DNA of 64,000 nucleotides from the NCBI GenBank assembly GCA_000827205.1, contig KN832556.1, positions 1,461,849 to 1,525,848 of the forward strand, in the 5' to 3' direction. Every line of letters starts with the position of its first letter. Position 1 is the stretch's first letter. The notes under the pieces were generated by a model that was not told the origin of the DNA, made no database searches, and saw nothing but the letters and a program-made list of their open reading frames with translations. Source of the stretch: Plicaturopsis crispa FD-325 SS-3 (lineage: Eukaryota; Basidiomycota; Agaricomycetes; Amylocorticiales; Amylocorticiaceae). This document shows positions 36,069 through 48,384 of the stretch, piece by piece. The position numbers and the translations under genes were made by a program.

Positions 36069-36381
36069 TTGAAGAGGTCGCTTGCTTGTAAGTTAGTGTA
36101 GAGTCTCACAGATACATTGTTGCATGTTTGGAACATCAATAAATATCTGGACTGGATACAAACTAGACGCGGTGTGTACTCGAGGAGGCGCGTCAGTGTG
36201 CGCCACTTGCGCGGTCAGTATTGGATCTTTCGCATCCGAGTCCATCTGCCTGCTATTTGTCCGAGGCTGTCTGTATCAACGGCACTCTGTATCCTCCAGT
36301 TATAGCCTCGAAGACTCATATGTGAGTGACTTGAGCTTGACACCGGTCCTGTGTGCTGACATGGAATGATAGACGCAGACC
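36069..36381. other. Intergenic region
   Basis: 313 bp between two tandem plus-strand genes: 3' region of the two-helix gene and promoter of the TRAPPC1 gene. Nothing else recognised. Confidence 0.5.
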
Positions 36382-37159
36382 ATGACGATTTATAGCTTGT
36401 ATATCTACGATAGGCGCGCATCTACACCTTCCTATGGCATTGTGCACCCGTTTATAATGTTCCTCGGCCCTGCAGACACTGCGCCTGCGTCTACTATCAA
36501 GACTGGCACCGCACAAGACGACCAAAAGCTGCTGTCGAAGGCGGCATCCTGCCCGCGGTATCGCGCGCCGTTTCCCCTCGCCCATCGTTGGCAGACGTGA
36601 ACACACCTACATCATCCGAGTTCGGCAGCCCACGGAACACCCTGTCGTCCAACACAGGAGTCGTTGTCGCGCTCGGAGATGCATCATCGGCAAGCACCTC
36701 ACCAGGACTGCTTCAGATGCCTTCACAACCACCCGCGTCCCAGTTCTCATCGACGGGTTTGCCTTTCGACGAAGAGGCAAAGCTTGTGTATGGAGTTATA
36801 TTATCGCTACGGAATATGATTAGGAAGCTTTCTGGGAGGTACGCTGCTCTTTGGTAGTTGTGGTCTTTCATCCGTCCTCATCTTGGCGTTACAGGGACGA
36901 GCAGTTCGTCGCGTACCGGACTTCTGCATACAAACTTCATCTTCACGAAACAACTACGGGGTATAAATTCGTCATGCTCAGCGATCCTAACGCCGAGTCT
37001 TTGCGTTTTATCCTGCGCCAGATCTACATGGGTCCGTTCCTCGAATACGTAGTGCGCAACCCTCTGGTAAGCATGGACTCGCGGGAACACGGACTGGACA
37101 ACGACTATTTTCGCACTAGTGTTGATCGTCTTGTCAGAGGGCTTTCCGTTTTCCAGTAG
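36382..37159 (+). CDS. BET5: TRAPP complex subunit 1 (Bet5)
   Basis: Three exons, 36382-36413, 36476-36839 and 36896-37159, 219 residues. MTIYSLYIYDR joins HCACVYYQDWHR, the opening of the Bet5/TRAPPC1 longin fold. Then EEAKLVYGVILSLRNMIRKL, YRTSAYKLHLHETTTGYKFV and IYMGPFLEYVVRNPLV follow. The complex tethers vesicles and is the GEF for Ypt1/Rab1 at the Golgi. A Ser/Pro-rich insert of about 85 residues lies between the first strand pair and helix, so the protein is longer than human TRAPPC1 (145). Joining the conserved YDR and HC requires an intron starting GC at 36414 (GCGCGC); see findings. Confidence 0.9.
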
Positions 37160-37291
37160 TCTGCACCCGGTAATACACAGCTTAGCCATAGCGCAAAAAA
37201 GACCAGTGATACAGTGTCGTCGCTGGGACGTTGCAGATGATATATAAGATATGAGAATATATACAAAGTAGGTCTATCCTGCCTCGAACCA

Positions 37292-40200
37292 TCAGCTATC
37301 GTCCATTGCCTCGCCCGCATCCTGCTGTTCCTCAAACTGCTTGCGCAATACGTTCATCAGCGATGTCTTCATCTCCTGCTCTGGCGCGCTCTCTCCTGCG
37401 TCCTCGGTGTCCCCGGCTACGGCCTCGTCGAGCGCCAGTTTGGTTTCGCCGAGTTTCAGCATATCTTCCTCAATTGTCCCGCGAGTGATAAGTTTCACAA
37501 CCTCGACATCCCGCTTCTGACCTATTCGATATGCCCGGTCCTGGGCTTGTCTGTCGTTATGCGGATTGAAGTCTTGGTCGAACCTGAAGGACACATCATC
37601 AGCGACTGGCATGAGGTGATGCACGAGATGTACTTGCATGATGACTACACTCGCTGCGGTCAGATTGATACCCATGCCGCCAGCCTTGGTAGAAAGAAGG
37701 AAAACAGGTATTGAGTCGTCCTCTGTGAATTCATCCACTAAACTTTGCCGAACATCCACCGGAGTAGAGCCCGTTAGCATCAGATAGTTGATCTCCTTCT
37801 GTGCCAAGACTGCCTTGAGAATATCGAGTATTTGGGTGAACTTTTGCTCGCGGTCAGCACGGCGGACGAGGAAACGGCGAAGAAGCGCACCTGAGAGAAT
37901 ATCAAAACCTTCCGGCCTGCGTCCCCATACTCTTTGAGAAGCCTTAGGAGCGCCGTGACCTTGCCAGCTTCCCGGTAGCAGCTCTCATCTTGTAGGTATT
38001 TTCGCGTGGACTGACGGGCAAGTGAGAACAGCTCGAAGCGGCCATGACGAGCAGGGGATCATACCTTGTATGTAGACGCAAACAATTGTAGTTCGGCGTC
38101 CGTCATAACCTCCATGTCTTCCTTGACATAAGAGTAAACAGCGCCACGCTTCTTGAAATCAGGCTCTTTGAGGAGTAGCTTCGCCATGCCGCTCAGAGCT
38201 TGATCGTTGAATCGCGTGCGGAAGAGCATGGGGTGGGCGGCGGCTTTGCGTAGGTCCATCAGGACATTGGAGCTGTTTTCGAGATACATCTTGTCTTTCG
38301 GTCGGGCATTTGCGCGGGTCTTCTTCTTCGGCGCCTTACCGCGAGCCGTGGACGGTTTATCCGCAGGTGGCTCAGTAGCGTTGGCTTCCTCGTCAAAAAC
38401 GGTCTTTCTCGAACGTCGAAGGGCGTCGCTGTAGATGGAGCGTTGCAGGTCCGTCATCTCACACCATTCAATGCGCTCGGTCTTGTTAGGCAAGTCTTTG
38501 AGGACCTATACAAGTAGGTGAGAATTGTGCATGGTAATGGCCTGAATCGGTATTACCTGATCCTTCCGCCGTCTGAGCACGAACGGTGTCATCATTTTCT
38601 TGGCTCTTGAGACTCGCTCTTGGGCGAGCAAAGTGATCTTCGAATCGCCTTTTGCCTTGAAGATCGCACGCAGGTCTTCCAACGAGTCGGCGAAGTGATT
38701 GGGGAGAATGAAGTTCATCAACGACTGCGGGAGTCGCCATGAGTGGAATTGCAGACAAGGGTCATTGACGCCGTATACGTACCACCAGCTCTTGCAAGTT
38801 GTTCTGCAGCGGAGTGCCAGTCAAAAGGAGGCGCCACTTGGATCCGAACTTCAACAAAGCTTGGTAACGTTGAGACTGGTAGTTCTTGAGTACATGCCCT
38901 TCGTCAAAGACGCATGTCTGTGAAAAAGAACGTCAAGCATTGGAATGGCAAAATAGACATTATACTCACATCCCACTCGACTCGTCGAAAGAATTTTCGA
39001 TCACGATCGTCGCCTTGAGCCAGATTGTAAGTGGTGATGAGAACCTCCCACCCCTCGCCGTCTTTGCTTGTGCTTCGTTGTGTATCAAGGAGAGTTTGCC
39101 TCAGCATTGGCCGTTCCTCTTTACCAGCATAGTACGTCTGGACTGATATAGAGGGCGCAAACTTTGCAAATTCACGGCACCAATTTTCGAGCGTCGACGA
39201 CCTACAGGATAGGATTGGTTAGCGAACCATGTCACATCGAACATGGGTGCGTACGGGACGACAACGAGATGAGGGCCTTTATTGCCCTGCTCCTTCAAGT
39301 GGGCAAAGAAGCTGATAACCTGGATTGTCTTCCCAAGCCCTACATCGCCTAGCTGTTAGCATCGATCGAAACAAGTTGAACGAGGACAAGTACCCATTTC
39401 ATCTGCCAGTATACCGCTTAGCTTTCTCCGGTGAAGCAGCTGTAGCCAATTGACGCCCAGTAACTGATAGTCTTTGAGGGTGACGCCTTCCGCGAGCAGA
39501 CCCGGCTGGGTCGTAAGATAGTCTTTGGGCTGCTTGACCTTCAGACCATCCAACGACCGAAGACTGAGAGCGCCATCCTCAATCTCATCCGACACAGGAG
39601 GCGAGCCAGGAACCTCCTTTTGTTTCCCCTTCTTGCTGCCGTCAATGGTCGTCCATGATGCAATAGCAGCTCGGAGATCGGCGCCAATCTCTTCACATTC
39701 TTGTAAGATGCTATCGACGGCACCATATCCCTTGAAGATTGTCGTGCAGTCCTCGAACATCCGTGGGCTAATGCCCCCAGGCCCAGCTTTCTTCTTCCCT
39801 TGACCGAGTTTGGTATTCAGGTCGTCGACGGAGCTGAAAGGACGGAGGTCTATGATTTTCTTGGCTTGGTCGGGGGTACAACCTGGGGAAACAGATGAGA
39901 ACGCAAACGACCCATGAATCAATAGATCTCACCGGTCAACTCTTGCAAGCTGTCCGACTCAGATTTGTTGAAGTAGTCTAAAGCACGGCCCTCGTTTGAG
40001 GTCTCCTGCCGAGCGCGTTTCGCATATTTCCGGTCATCTTCACTATCGGTAGCTTCCGAGTCAGATATGACCACCTTCTTGATGCGCTTGCGACGAGGAG
40101 CAACAATGGGGGAGTCTGCGGTAAGGTCGATGGCAGACCTTGTGGCCGGTTGTGGCAGTGGCGGGGGTGTAGCAGCTCGGGGTTTGGAGATGGGGGGTCG

Positions 40201-41280
40201 ATTTGCGTAGATCATAGATTTCTTCCCCTTCTCCCTCACAGCGGCACGCTGAGCTCTGTTCATTTCTTCCACCTCTTCAACACGGCCCGTGACCTCAGCG
40301 GAGGAGGATGCGGTGGCACGAGGTTTCGCAAGCCAAATCGGATCGGAGAGCAGAGCAGTCGCCTTCTGTACGTCCCCGTTCGTTTGATCCCAAGCAGCAC
40401 GAACATCGTCGTACGAGTTCATGGGCATGGTCATCTTGAAGCGCGTAAATCTTGCCTCGGAATCGGACTTGGGTCCAGTAGAGGGAGGGGGATCTGGAGA
40501 CTCCGGACGACGTCCACGGATAATCCGTTTGGAGCCGAGGCTTACAGCGTCGGGCAACGAGTCATCGGAGGACATGGACATGCCGCTCGTGCTGGCAGCT
40601 GGCCGTCGCTTTTGACCAGGGAGAGCGACGTCCGGGGACCCGGGTGAGTTGAGGAGGTCAAGCTGATCGCGTGAAGGGGGGCCACGGTTGACCTTCTTAC
40701 GCGGAGGCTCATGTTCCTCGCCTACCCCATCCATCCCTGATGCCCGCTTCCCATCCCGCACTGAAGGGCGCTGAAATGACGCGTGAGACGCGCTGCTGTG
40801 GTTCGAGAAAGCACTTGGTGCAGATAGCGTGTCGAGGTCAGCGGACATCCTGCTCGACTGGCCCCAGGGATTGGAGGAGTTGGAATGCACTAGGCCAGGT
40901 ATCGCCGACGTGTCATTGTCTATGGGCAAACCATACGGTGGATAGGCTTGAAATCTTGAATCGGGGTTCAGAGGGCTTGAGTTCGGCACTAGGACGGTGC
41001 CATAAGAGCTGGGAGTCGTTGGAAAATAGCGCGATGGCACAGTGCCATCTCGCGACTGTGACGGCGGTGGGGGCTGCTGAAACTGGTCCCTAGGTGTTGT
41101 AGACGACGATGCGTCGGTAGAAGATGCTTTGGCAGGTCGCTTGCTGAATTTGAGGTTGTCGAGCGCCGTTTTCTGTGAAATGAGAAGACAAGCGCCGTGA
41201 GATACGACGACGACGAACGTCAACTCGCCCTATTATTTAGCACTAACCCTGGCAGCTGCAGCCTCTGTGTCTAAAGACAT
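37292..41280 (-). CDS. FUN30: Fun30/SMARCAD1-type SNF2 chromatin remodelling ATPase
   Basis: Eleven exons: 41280-41248, 41172-39933, 39882-39394, 39339-39255, 39201-38970, 38917-38783, 38724-38557, 38505-38065, 38010-37891, 37840-37638 and 37583-37292; 1,145 residues. The N-terminal 400 residues are disordered, with a CUE-like stretch ([20 protein letters not shown]) and basic nuclear patches. The ATPase has [12 protein letters not shown], Walker [58 protein letters not shown] and [11 protein letters not shown]. The DEGH Walker B and the order [21 protein letters not shown] favour the Fun30/Etl1 branch, which acts in heterochromatin and DNA-end resection. Intron 37584-37637 best fits GC-AG. 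Confidence 0.93.
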
Positions 41281-43516
41281 CGACGACCTCAAGAATAATC
41301 TTGTTCTATGGTCGAAAGGGTTGCGTGAAGGTCTTACTCGTATTCGCCGTAGACGAAAGATGACAGAGTCGAACAAGGCGAGAGACGGGATTCTCGCGGC
41401 ACCTCAGTCGGAGCGTCAAAATATGTGGCAAAAAAACTATATTATGTAGAGATATACAATGCGGGAGATACGTCTAGAAGATGATGGAAAAAAGGACCCC
41501 AAGACCCAACAAACATACTGCAGAAATGGTTGGCGGAAGCACAGACAATGTGTCCCAGGATGTCGAGATGGAAAGACCAGCGTATCGCCCATGGGCCAGC
41601 CCAACGAATGCAATGCACGGGATGGAGACCAGACGCCGACATCCGTGGTACGAAGCAGATGAGGGCTGTCGGCCAAGAGTATTTGATCGTGGACACCGCG
41701 GGATAGCGAGGAGGGCACCGGGGCCACCGCGCAGTGCCGGACGCCATACGTCCGCAAGCCTAGCGTTGTCCACACACCAGACGGCCAGCACATTTGCGAT
41801 TGGAACCAAGATGGCAGCCTGAGAATCAGCGTCATGATTTCCTCAAGGTTACAGAAGCACCAGGACCCGCAGACGCCCTGATTCGTACAGGATGACATAG
41901 GCGACGAGCAATATTGAAGAAGTGATGAGGCTGGAGCACATGCGCGCCGTGGAGGGAAGCGGAACCCTCAGGTTCCTTCAGTGCGATAGCACAATAGTGG
42001 CGAGGAAGGTCATGCATTGCCCTGTACGACGCGATTGTCCCGGGCATTTAGAAAGCACCTCTCCCGAGCTGCAATATTGCAAGAGGGGATTAGCTACGTC
42101 TGCATCAATAAGCTGCACGCCAACAAGCTGCTGGTCGGCGACGTACGGGTTTCTTTGCCAACAATGTAGGCGTGTCAAGCTCAAAGGCCTAGTCCTTCAT
42201 GCCTACTCATAAGAGCCTGGCGGACGCCCGTAAGCATCGTCGATGACAGCAGGAAAGTAAAGTAAATCTTGAACATGTCATACTGTGTGGAACGTGTCAG
42301 TACAACCATGACGGAAAAGCAATGCGACAGCCAGAATCTACTTGCCTGCCCTCCCACATCCATCTGCTTCGTCTGCGCCTTTCACGCTGCAGGAGACAAG
42401 TGATACCAGTCCGGCAGAGGCACCTGGACCGGGTTTTCGAGTACGAACAGCAAGGAGCATAACGAAAGCTGCACACCAAGGAATATACCGAACTAGACAC
42501 CATGCATAGTGATAAAAATGCGAGCCACATAATGGAGACCAAGGACGAACGAAAAGAATCGTAAGACCTATCCGCAAAAAATAATCGTTGACTGCATTAC
42601 GAATTGTACGACAGCAATGGTAAAAATTGCGATTGCGGAAGATCGCAAGGTAAAATTCCAGACAAAAGCAGCCCTCAATGGTGAATCATGACCACGCACG
42701 GAAGTGACAGTAGTCCATGGCTACTGCCATTGACTACTAGAGGAAAACCCAAAGTCGACTCAGGTAGTCCCGCAAGAGTCCGAGTGATGGTCTGAACGAA
42801 TTCTGGGTGGGAATAAGACATCCAACGCTCTGAGGAATGGAAATTGGACCTATGGGAATTTTTTTGTTGTTGTTAGTCAGTTTCACTGCGGTGATGAAAA
42901 AAACACTCACGGTGTCAAGATAACTTACCACTAACTTGAAAAAGCAAAACGGCAAATGTGCTACCTTGTACCAACGGATAGGCCTGGCTAGGGAAGCCTC
43001 AGAAAGGTTGTGTCAGACAAGAAAAGCATGGTTCCCGAGCCGAGAACAAGTAGAAAGCATGCCCTCGACACAAGAAGTGAAACACCACTAGCTTTAGTGC
43101 CATGACCCTCCTTCAGGCAAAGGGCCTAGCGGCAACCACACTCATCCCATGTAGATGGTTGGGTACTTTGAAAACCGAGCTCCACCATCCTGACGCGATA
43201 CAGCAGAGCCACATGCATCGATCAGTATGAATAGACGAGCGGAACGACCAAAGATGCGTGAAAAAAAGCTACAGCGAGAGCGTCGCCATGATGGTCGGAA
43301 GGAAAGGGGGAAAGTCGTTGTGTGAGCGCGAATCGCCGGTGATCAGACATATTCCCACGGTACACCCAGATGCGGCTGGGGGACACCCCTGTCGCAACCG
43401 CAGCGGACAGGCCGAGGCGGGCGACGCCGCGTACCTCCTCTTGACCAGAGCAGTATACATACTGCGCATTTCTTCGCTACCGTCCCCACACGTCCTCGCA
43501 GACAACAGCCAACAGA
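41281..43516. other. 2.2 kb without a resolved gene
   Basis: Between Fun30 (minus) and the carrier-like gene (plus). The minus strand from about 42577 to 41474 contains membrane-helix-like open segments separated by plausible introns (listed separately). The remainder, 42600-43516, holds leader sequence of the carrier-like gene and nothing recognisable. Confidence 0.5.
41474..42577 (-). CDS. Possible multi-exon membrane protein gene, unresolved
   Basis: I could not finish this model. Suggestive pieces in order on the minus strand: FVMLLAVRTRKPGPGAS, then RRSRWMWEGRQ followed by a splice-like boundary, YDMFKIYFTFLLSSTMLTGV, NPYVADQQLVGVQLIDADV, and a hydrophobic SILLVAYVILYES, then AAILVPIANVLAVW. 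The hydrophobic segments suggest several membrane helices. No complete frame joins them with confidence. It may be a real short-exon membrane protein or a decaying gene. Confidence 0.35.
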
Positions 43517-44796
43517 ATGCTGGGCCTCACAGATATCCTTGCGTTCTCTGTCTCTCTAGCGCTCTCTCTAGCTATTCTAGTTCCATTGACCGGCGCCCTC
43601 ATCCGGTTTCGAGCAAACTACAATCCAAAGGGGCTTCAGCTAGATGCCGAGGGAGGTGCCCAACCGCATACAGGGCCAGTAGTCTCAACATTTTTCGGGA
43701 TGCTGTTTCGGGTCAAGAAGATTGAAGGATGGTCGGGCCTTTACAAGGGACTCAGTAAGTTCGGATTTCGATCGAGGCAACTGGATACGATGGAATGCTG
43801 ACCGGCTACGCAGTGCCCACATTTCTATCAACCTTGTTCCTCGTGAGTCTCTGCAAAGCCTGCACGGTTACTTCAATGTGCTTTCGGTAGACGTCTAAAA
43901 CGGTGTGCATTGGATGCAGGGAATGGTCATGATGGCCTTCGATGTCTCTGACCCTCGCCATGGCGCGTACAACGCGCCAGCCGTCGGAATTCTCGGAAGG
44001 CTTGGTTATAGCTTCCTCAAGATGCTGATAGGTGTGTTCTGCAATCCAAATGTCTACCTTCATATTCACGACGCCGTAACGCTGTATCAGCGCTTCCTGC
44101 TGTGATCATCACATATCGGTCAGTTAGTTCCAAGGTGTCCATACGGACGTTCAATCTTACCCGGCGAATGGTTCTAGTGCTATTACTACGCCACACAAAC
44201 TACCGTACTTCGCTCCCAGATTGTCGCTTCGCGTCCTTCTGACGCCGACCGAGCGTCGCCGCCCTTGGATTCTCTACCTTACCCCCGGCCTACTCGCATC
44301 GCAGGTTCTTCATATTGAATATGTCATTCTCGGCCTTCATACCCTCCGCTCGTGGCTCCTTCCTGCACTCTCGAAGGGGAGCATCCCGCGACCGGAGGAC
44401 ATCTCTCCCGTCCGTCTGAGCATATACTTCACGGTAGTCATCCTCAGCACGGTCATCCTCACGCCTTTGGAGGTGATCGGGACGAGACTGGCTATCCAGC
44501 GCAACCACGCTGCCCCGGAATACAACTCCGTCGCGCAGGAGGAAGAGGGCGACGCTGAAGAGCTTGCCGAATATTCAGGTGCCGAGGAGGATGTCATCGG
44601 GTATGTGCCGTCTGCAGTCCTCTGCTCATGTAAATGTAAACTAACCTATTTTGACTCCAGACTGCGTAATGAGGGCGACCCTTACCTTGGGTTAGTAGAC
44701 TGTGCCAAGAGCATCATTCACGAGGAAGGATACAGCGCTCTGTACCGAGCATGGTGGTTGACATTGCTGGGAGGACTGGTCGGCGCATTCTCATGA
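43517..44796 (+). CDS. Mitochondrial carrier-like protein, divergent
   Basis: Six exons, 43517-43754, 43814-43842, 43920-44031, 44091-44118, 44220-44600 and 44661-44796, 307 residues; two exons are 28-29 nt. Carrier-family hallmarks are in repeats one and three: EGWSGLYKGLMPTFLSTLFL and EEGYSALYRAWWLTLLGG. The P-x-[DE]-x-x-[KR] signature is degenerate (VPLTGALIRF; TPLEVIGTRLAIQR), and the middle repeat is hard to see. It resembles uncharacterised fungal members rather than a known nucleotide or metabolite carrier. An acidic loop (EEEGDAEELAEYSGAEED) interrupts the last third. Localisation and substrate are not inferable. Confidence 0.65.
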
Positions 44797-46721
44797 ACGC
44801 CCTTCTTCGGTTCCCTCAGCGCCATCCACGTCTGAATATGACCATCACTCACGGAATCCCTGTAACATCGTCTCTGTCGTATGTCATTGCGCGCGCCAAT
44901 GCCAATTCATTCGAATTCTTTGATGAAATAGGCGTGCCGTTCATATCGTAAGGATCCGTATCCAGTGCCAGCAGTACTGCAACTGGCTGGCGACGCTTCC
45001 CTGTGCGACACAGCACGCATCTGCTTCCATCGCAAAATTCGCGTTGGACCTTCGGTAGAGGTCTTGGCTGAAGCCTCGCGGAGGTCGGCGGTGGTCCCCG
45101 AAAGCCAGTGACATGATGTCATGACCGAGACGTCGAATCACCGCCGTCCTATCCAGCATGCGTATCTGCCTGTGCTCCCTCGTGCATGCTCGTGCATACG
45201 CTCGTGCGTGATGGACAGGTTTGCTCTTCAATCGAAAGACGTAGGCAAGATGTGCCTTGTGCGTCTACTCCATTGTAATCGATGAGACGTTCCCCAAATG
45301 GAAGTATAGACCACTCACTCAGATGGATTTCGTGAACGACTTGCTGAGCCTGCGGTAAAAAAAATACACTGGTGGGACGACATGGTGAACGTTAAATTCA
45401 CTGAACACAGGTCGAGGTCACTCTGGCAGGACCAAATTTCGTCAAATAGCGGTAGCAGTCGGGGAAATATCACTTTCTAGTAGGGAGTCGACATAGCCGA
45501 CAAAACGCCGTTAGACCATGTGTATTGAAAATTGAGCGTGGGCCCGTCCCTCTCGAGGGGTCGTGCAGCGTGCATTGCAGGGGGAGAGGTGAGGGCTGTG
45601 CAGGACGCGAGGATCAGCGCGTAAGATCTTCGGGTGCTAAGCCACGGTAGCGTCAGAGCAAACACCTCCCAAGCTTTTGCCCAAGATAAAGCCAAGCACA
45701 CGCACCTACATGAGTCACTGAAGGACAACGGTAAACGTACCAAAAGTCGCTCAGTCTTCAACAAGTTGAGCACGGGGAGTTATACTTTGCCTCGACGCAC
45801 CGACGTGCTCGGACTCGTAGCGGCGCATGCCCTGTGAGACCGTTTATATCTTGGTCTCCCTTGGCGAAATCGAGGAGGGTATGTCATGCCATCCTCCAGA
45901 ACGCGACCGTGACTGGCGTGCCACCGACCGTTGATGCAGCCCAATTTTCGTCGGTATGATATTCAGCGGAACACGGAGGCAGTACGGAGGGATCACCCGC
46001 AGAGAATGAACTCAATAATGTCTCGGAGATGAAATGAGACGGTTGTTAATTGTGGCGGATACTCCGGGAGCTGAGATGCTCTTGGCCTGCTTTGATGAAG
46101 ATTTTTATCCACGAGTCTCCAGGCCTGCCGCTACTCACTGTGAAATTGTGACGGGCGTCAGGGCATGCGAATGACAGATATTGGATGCGATGGGTAGCTA
46201 CCCTATCCTCGGGATATAAAAGCTGATAGAACCCCTTGGTGTATAGAATCGGAGCCACGGTGGAAAAAGCACTTTTGTGGAATAGTCGGTTCTGGCCTTG
46301 TCATATCTTTCTTCTCTCCGTTGGTTTTGTGAGAATAAAGTCGAGTCGGTATTCAAACCTTCATAGAGCAAATCCGAAGATCGTCTTAGATTCTGAGAGC
46401 AGGAGAGCAAAATCCACGTGGACCTACAGCGGCCAGCTAAACCGCTTCCGAGTCCGATTGCCGTTGGATCTTGCTAATACCCTGTCAAGCGCTCCAGTGT
46501 GAATTCTGCGCGATGGAGAGTAGTCTGACGGTGCAGTCCTATCTCGTCGCTTGCCCTGTCTTCTTTGTTGGGCGAACCTGTTTCTCAAATCTCTATAAGA
46601 TTGCTCACTTTCCGCTTTCTCAGGATGCTTCTTAGTGCCAAGCCCCCGTTGACCTGGGGTGGTACATAAACATTGTTTCCTCGCGCTCGCAGGACTTCGC
46701 TCCCCCCACAGATTTCTCATC
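44797..46721. other. 1.9 kb without a supportable gene
   Basis: Several short open frames on the minus strand (for example 45477-45773, with ALILASCTALTSPPAMHAAR) have no recognisable family and no convincing splice partners. A small tandem GCTCGTGCAT repeat lies at about 45181-45212. The end nearest 46722 is the promoter and leader of the zinc-cluster gene. Confidence 0.45.
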
Positions 46722-48384
46722 ATGTCCACCGAGTCGAAAAAGCGAACAGCATCGACAAGTACGAGTAACCCCACCTCCGAAGGAGATCACCGCAAGAGAA
46801 GGCGGAATCGGACTACCCAGTCTTGCTTAAATTGCCACACGTCGAAGCGTATGGTAAGTTCTGTACCGATAAATTTACGAAACCTTTACCCAAATTTTGC
46901 ATTTTGTAGTGCGACCGGAAACGTCCCTGCGGGTGAATTTTTCTTTACATTTTGCCTTTTGTTAGACATCGATCTGACTATTGTGTTCCGCAGTCGTTGC
47001 ACACAACTCGGCTTGGTAGGACTATTTGCGAAATACACGATCCAATTCTGATTCAATTATCGTCCCGTAGACTGGACTGTGCGTGTACGAGGTGGACGAT
47101 CCAACTGAACGGTGAGAAACGACGACGCGTGGCGTTTCATGTGCTTTCTGATGCTTACCGGTGTGCCTATTCTTTAGTGAGCCGGAGGATGAAAGTTCCC
47201 GACTAATTAAACGTGTCGCTGAACTGGAGAGTGTGATACGGGAGGTGCGAGCACTTTCACCGTTTATCAAGGACGCCGTTCCAGTATACTGACCTTGTCC
47301 TTGTTTTAGCTGAAGAACAAGCCTCACCCGAAATGGTCGAAAGAGGGCACATCCTCTGGCGGAAAGAAAATCAAACCGTCCTCCCGCAAGCTCCCTACCA
47401 TCATTGTGAGCGAGGCCGCGAGCTCTTCGCCCGACGAGATCCCTCCGGCTTCCCCTACGAGCGAGTCGGTTGACTCTTCAGACAATGGCTGCCTAAGTCC
47501 ACACGCACGGCGCGATATCGGTTCTCTATCCCCGTCCATTCCAGCGAGTCTTTCACCGTCAGTCTACGGCGACCAATCCTCTGACAATGTCGTCGATTGG
47601 CCTTCGCCTTACTTCGGTGCCGAGTCTCCTTTTAGCACGCCATCTCCTGCTATCCTGACGCCGGTGGATGAACAACCTCCGTCGCACGTATCCGTATCTG
47701 CACACAGCCCAAACGCGCTCTCGCAGAGCCTCGACCTCGCCGCTCTTTTCTCGTCGTACCAAAGTGCCATCGAATATGACATGGAGATCTCCAATCACGT
47801 AGACCAACCTATTCAGTCTGCATCCGCGAAATCGTTTCCCCCTCACGCCATGGGTGCTCATCAGATGGACACCGGACATTGCGGGTGCCTCCACGATACC
47901 ACGAACTACAATATCCTCCTGGAACTATCTCTCCGGCTCCGCAAAGCCGCTGATATTTTGGGCCGCTCAGTGAATCATCGGATGGGATCGAGCTGCCTCT
48001 TGAACCAGAGGGTAGCCGAACTTGATGCCTTTGCAACGTACGTCCTCTACTTTCTTTATCTATGTTCCTATCATGACGATCTGCGTGTGCAGAACTGCTT
48101 TAGGAAACATCGCCGATACGCCACTGGAGAGTTCCGCTGCGTCGTCGTCCATGCACGAGTGCGGTCCGTCGTGCTTTATGGCCCACACCGCTAGACAGGA
48201 TCAGTTATCACCAATGGTGCTAGCGCGCCCACCGCAGCGAGCTCATGCCTCTCTCACCCCCGCGATTCCTCTGCCTCACACTACACCATCTGACTCTTGG
48301 GATTTCGTCCCACCGGTCTCCAATGCTTTCCCTACCCACGATGACACACTTCTACCTTGGGAACTGCCTGGTAATTCACACTAG
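46722..48384 (+). CDS. Zn2Cys6 zinc-cluster transcription factor
   Basis: Seven exons, 46722-46853, 46910-46932, 46994-47015, 47071-47111, 47178-47244, 47310-48037 and 48093-48384, 434 residues. The zinc cluster is complete after splicing: CLNCHTSKRMCDRKRPC then GRCTQLGLTGLC, i.e. C-x2-C-x6-C-x5-C-x2-C-x8-C, preceded by a basic stretch (RKRRRNRTTQ). A short coiled coil follows (RLIKRVAELESVIRE), then long Ser/Pro-rich regions. A late CGCLHDTTNYNILLELSLRL block may be a regulatory domain. Fungus-specific DNA-binding regulator acting in the nucleus; target pathway unknown. The DNA-binding domain is spread over four small exons. Confidence 0.9.

Noticed and set aside
41474-42577. STE3 pheromone receptor or DUF6533 protein
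   Set aside because: Hydrophobic segments suggested it, but none of the characteristic motifs of those families appears.
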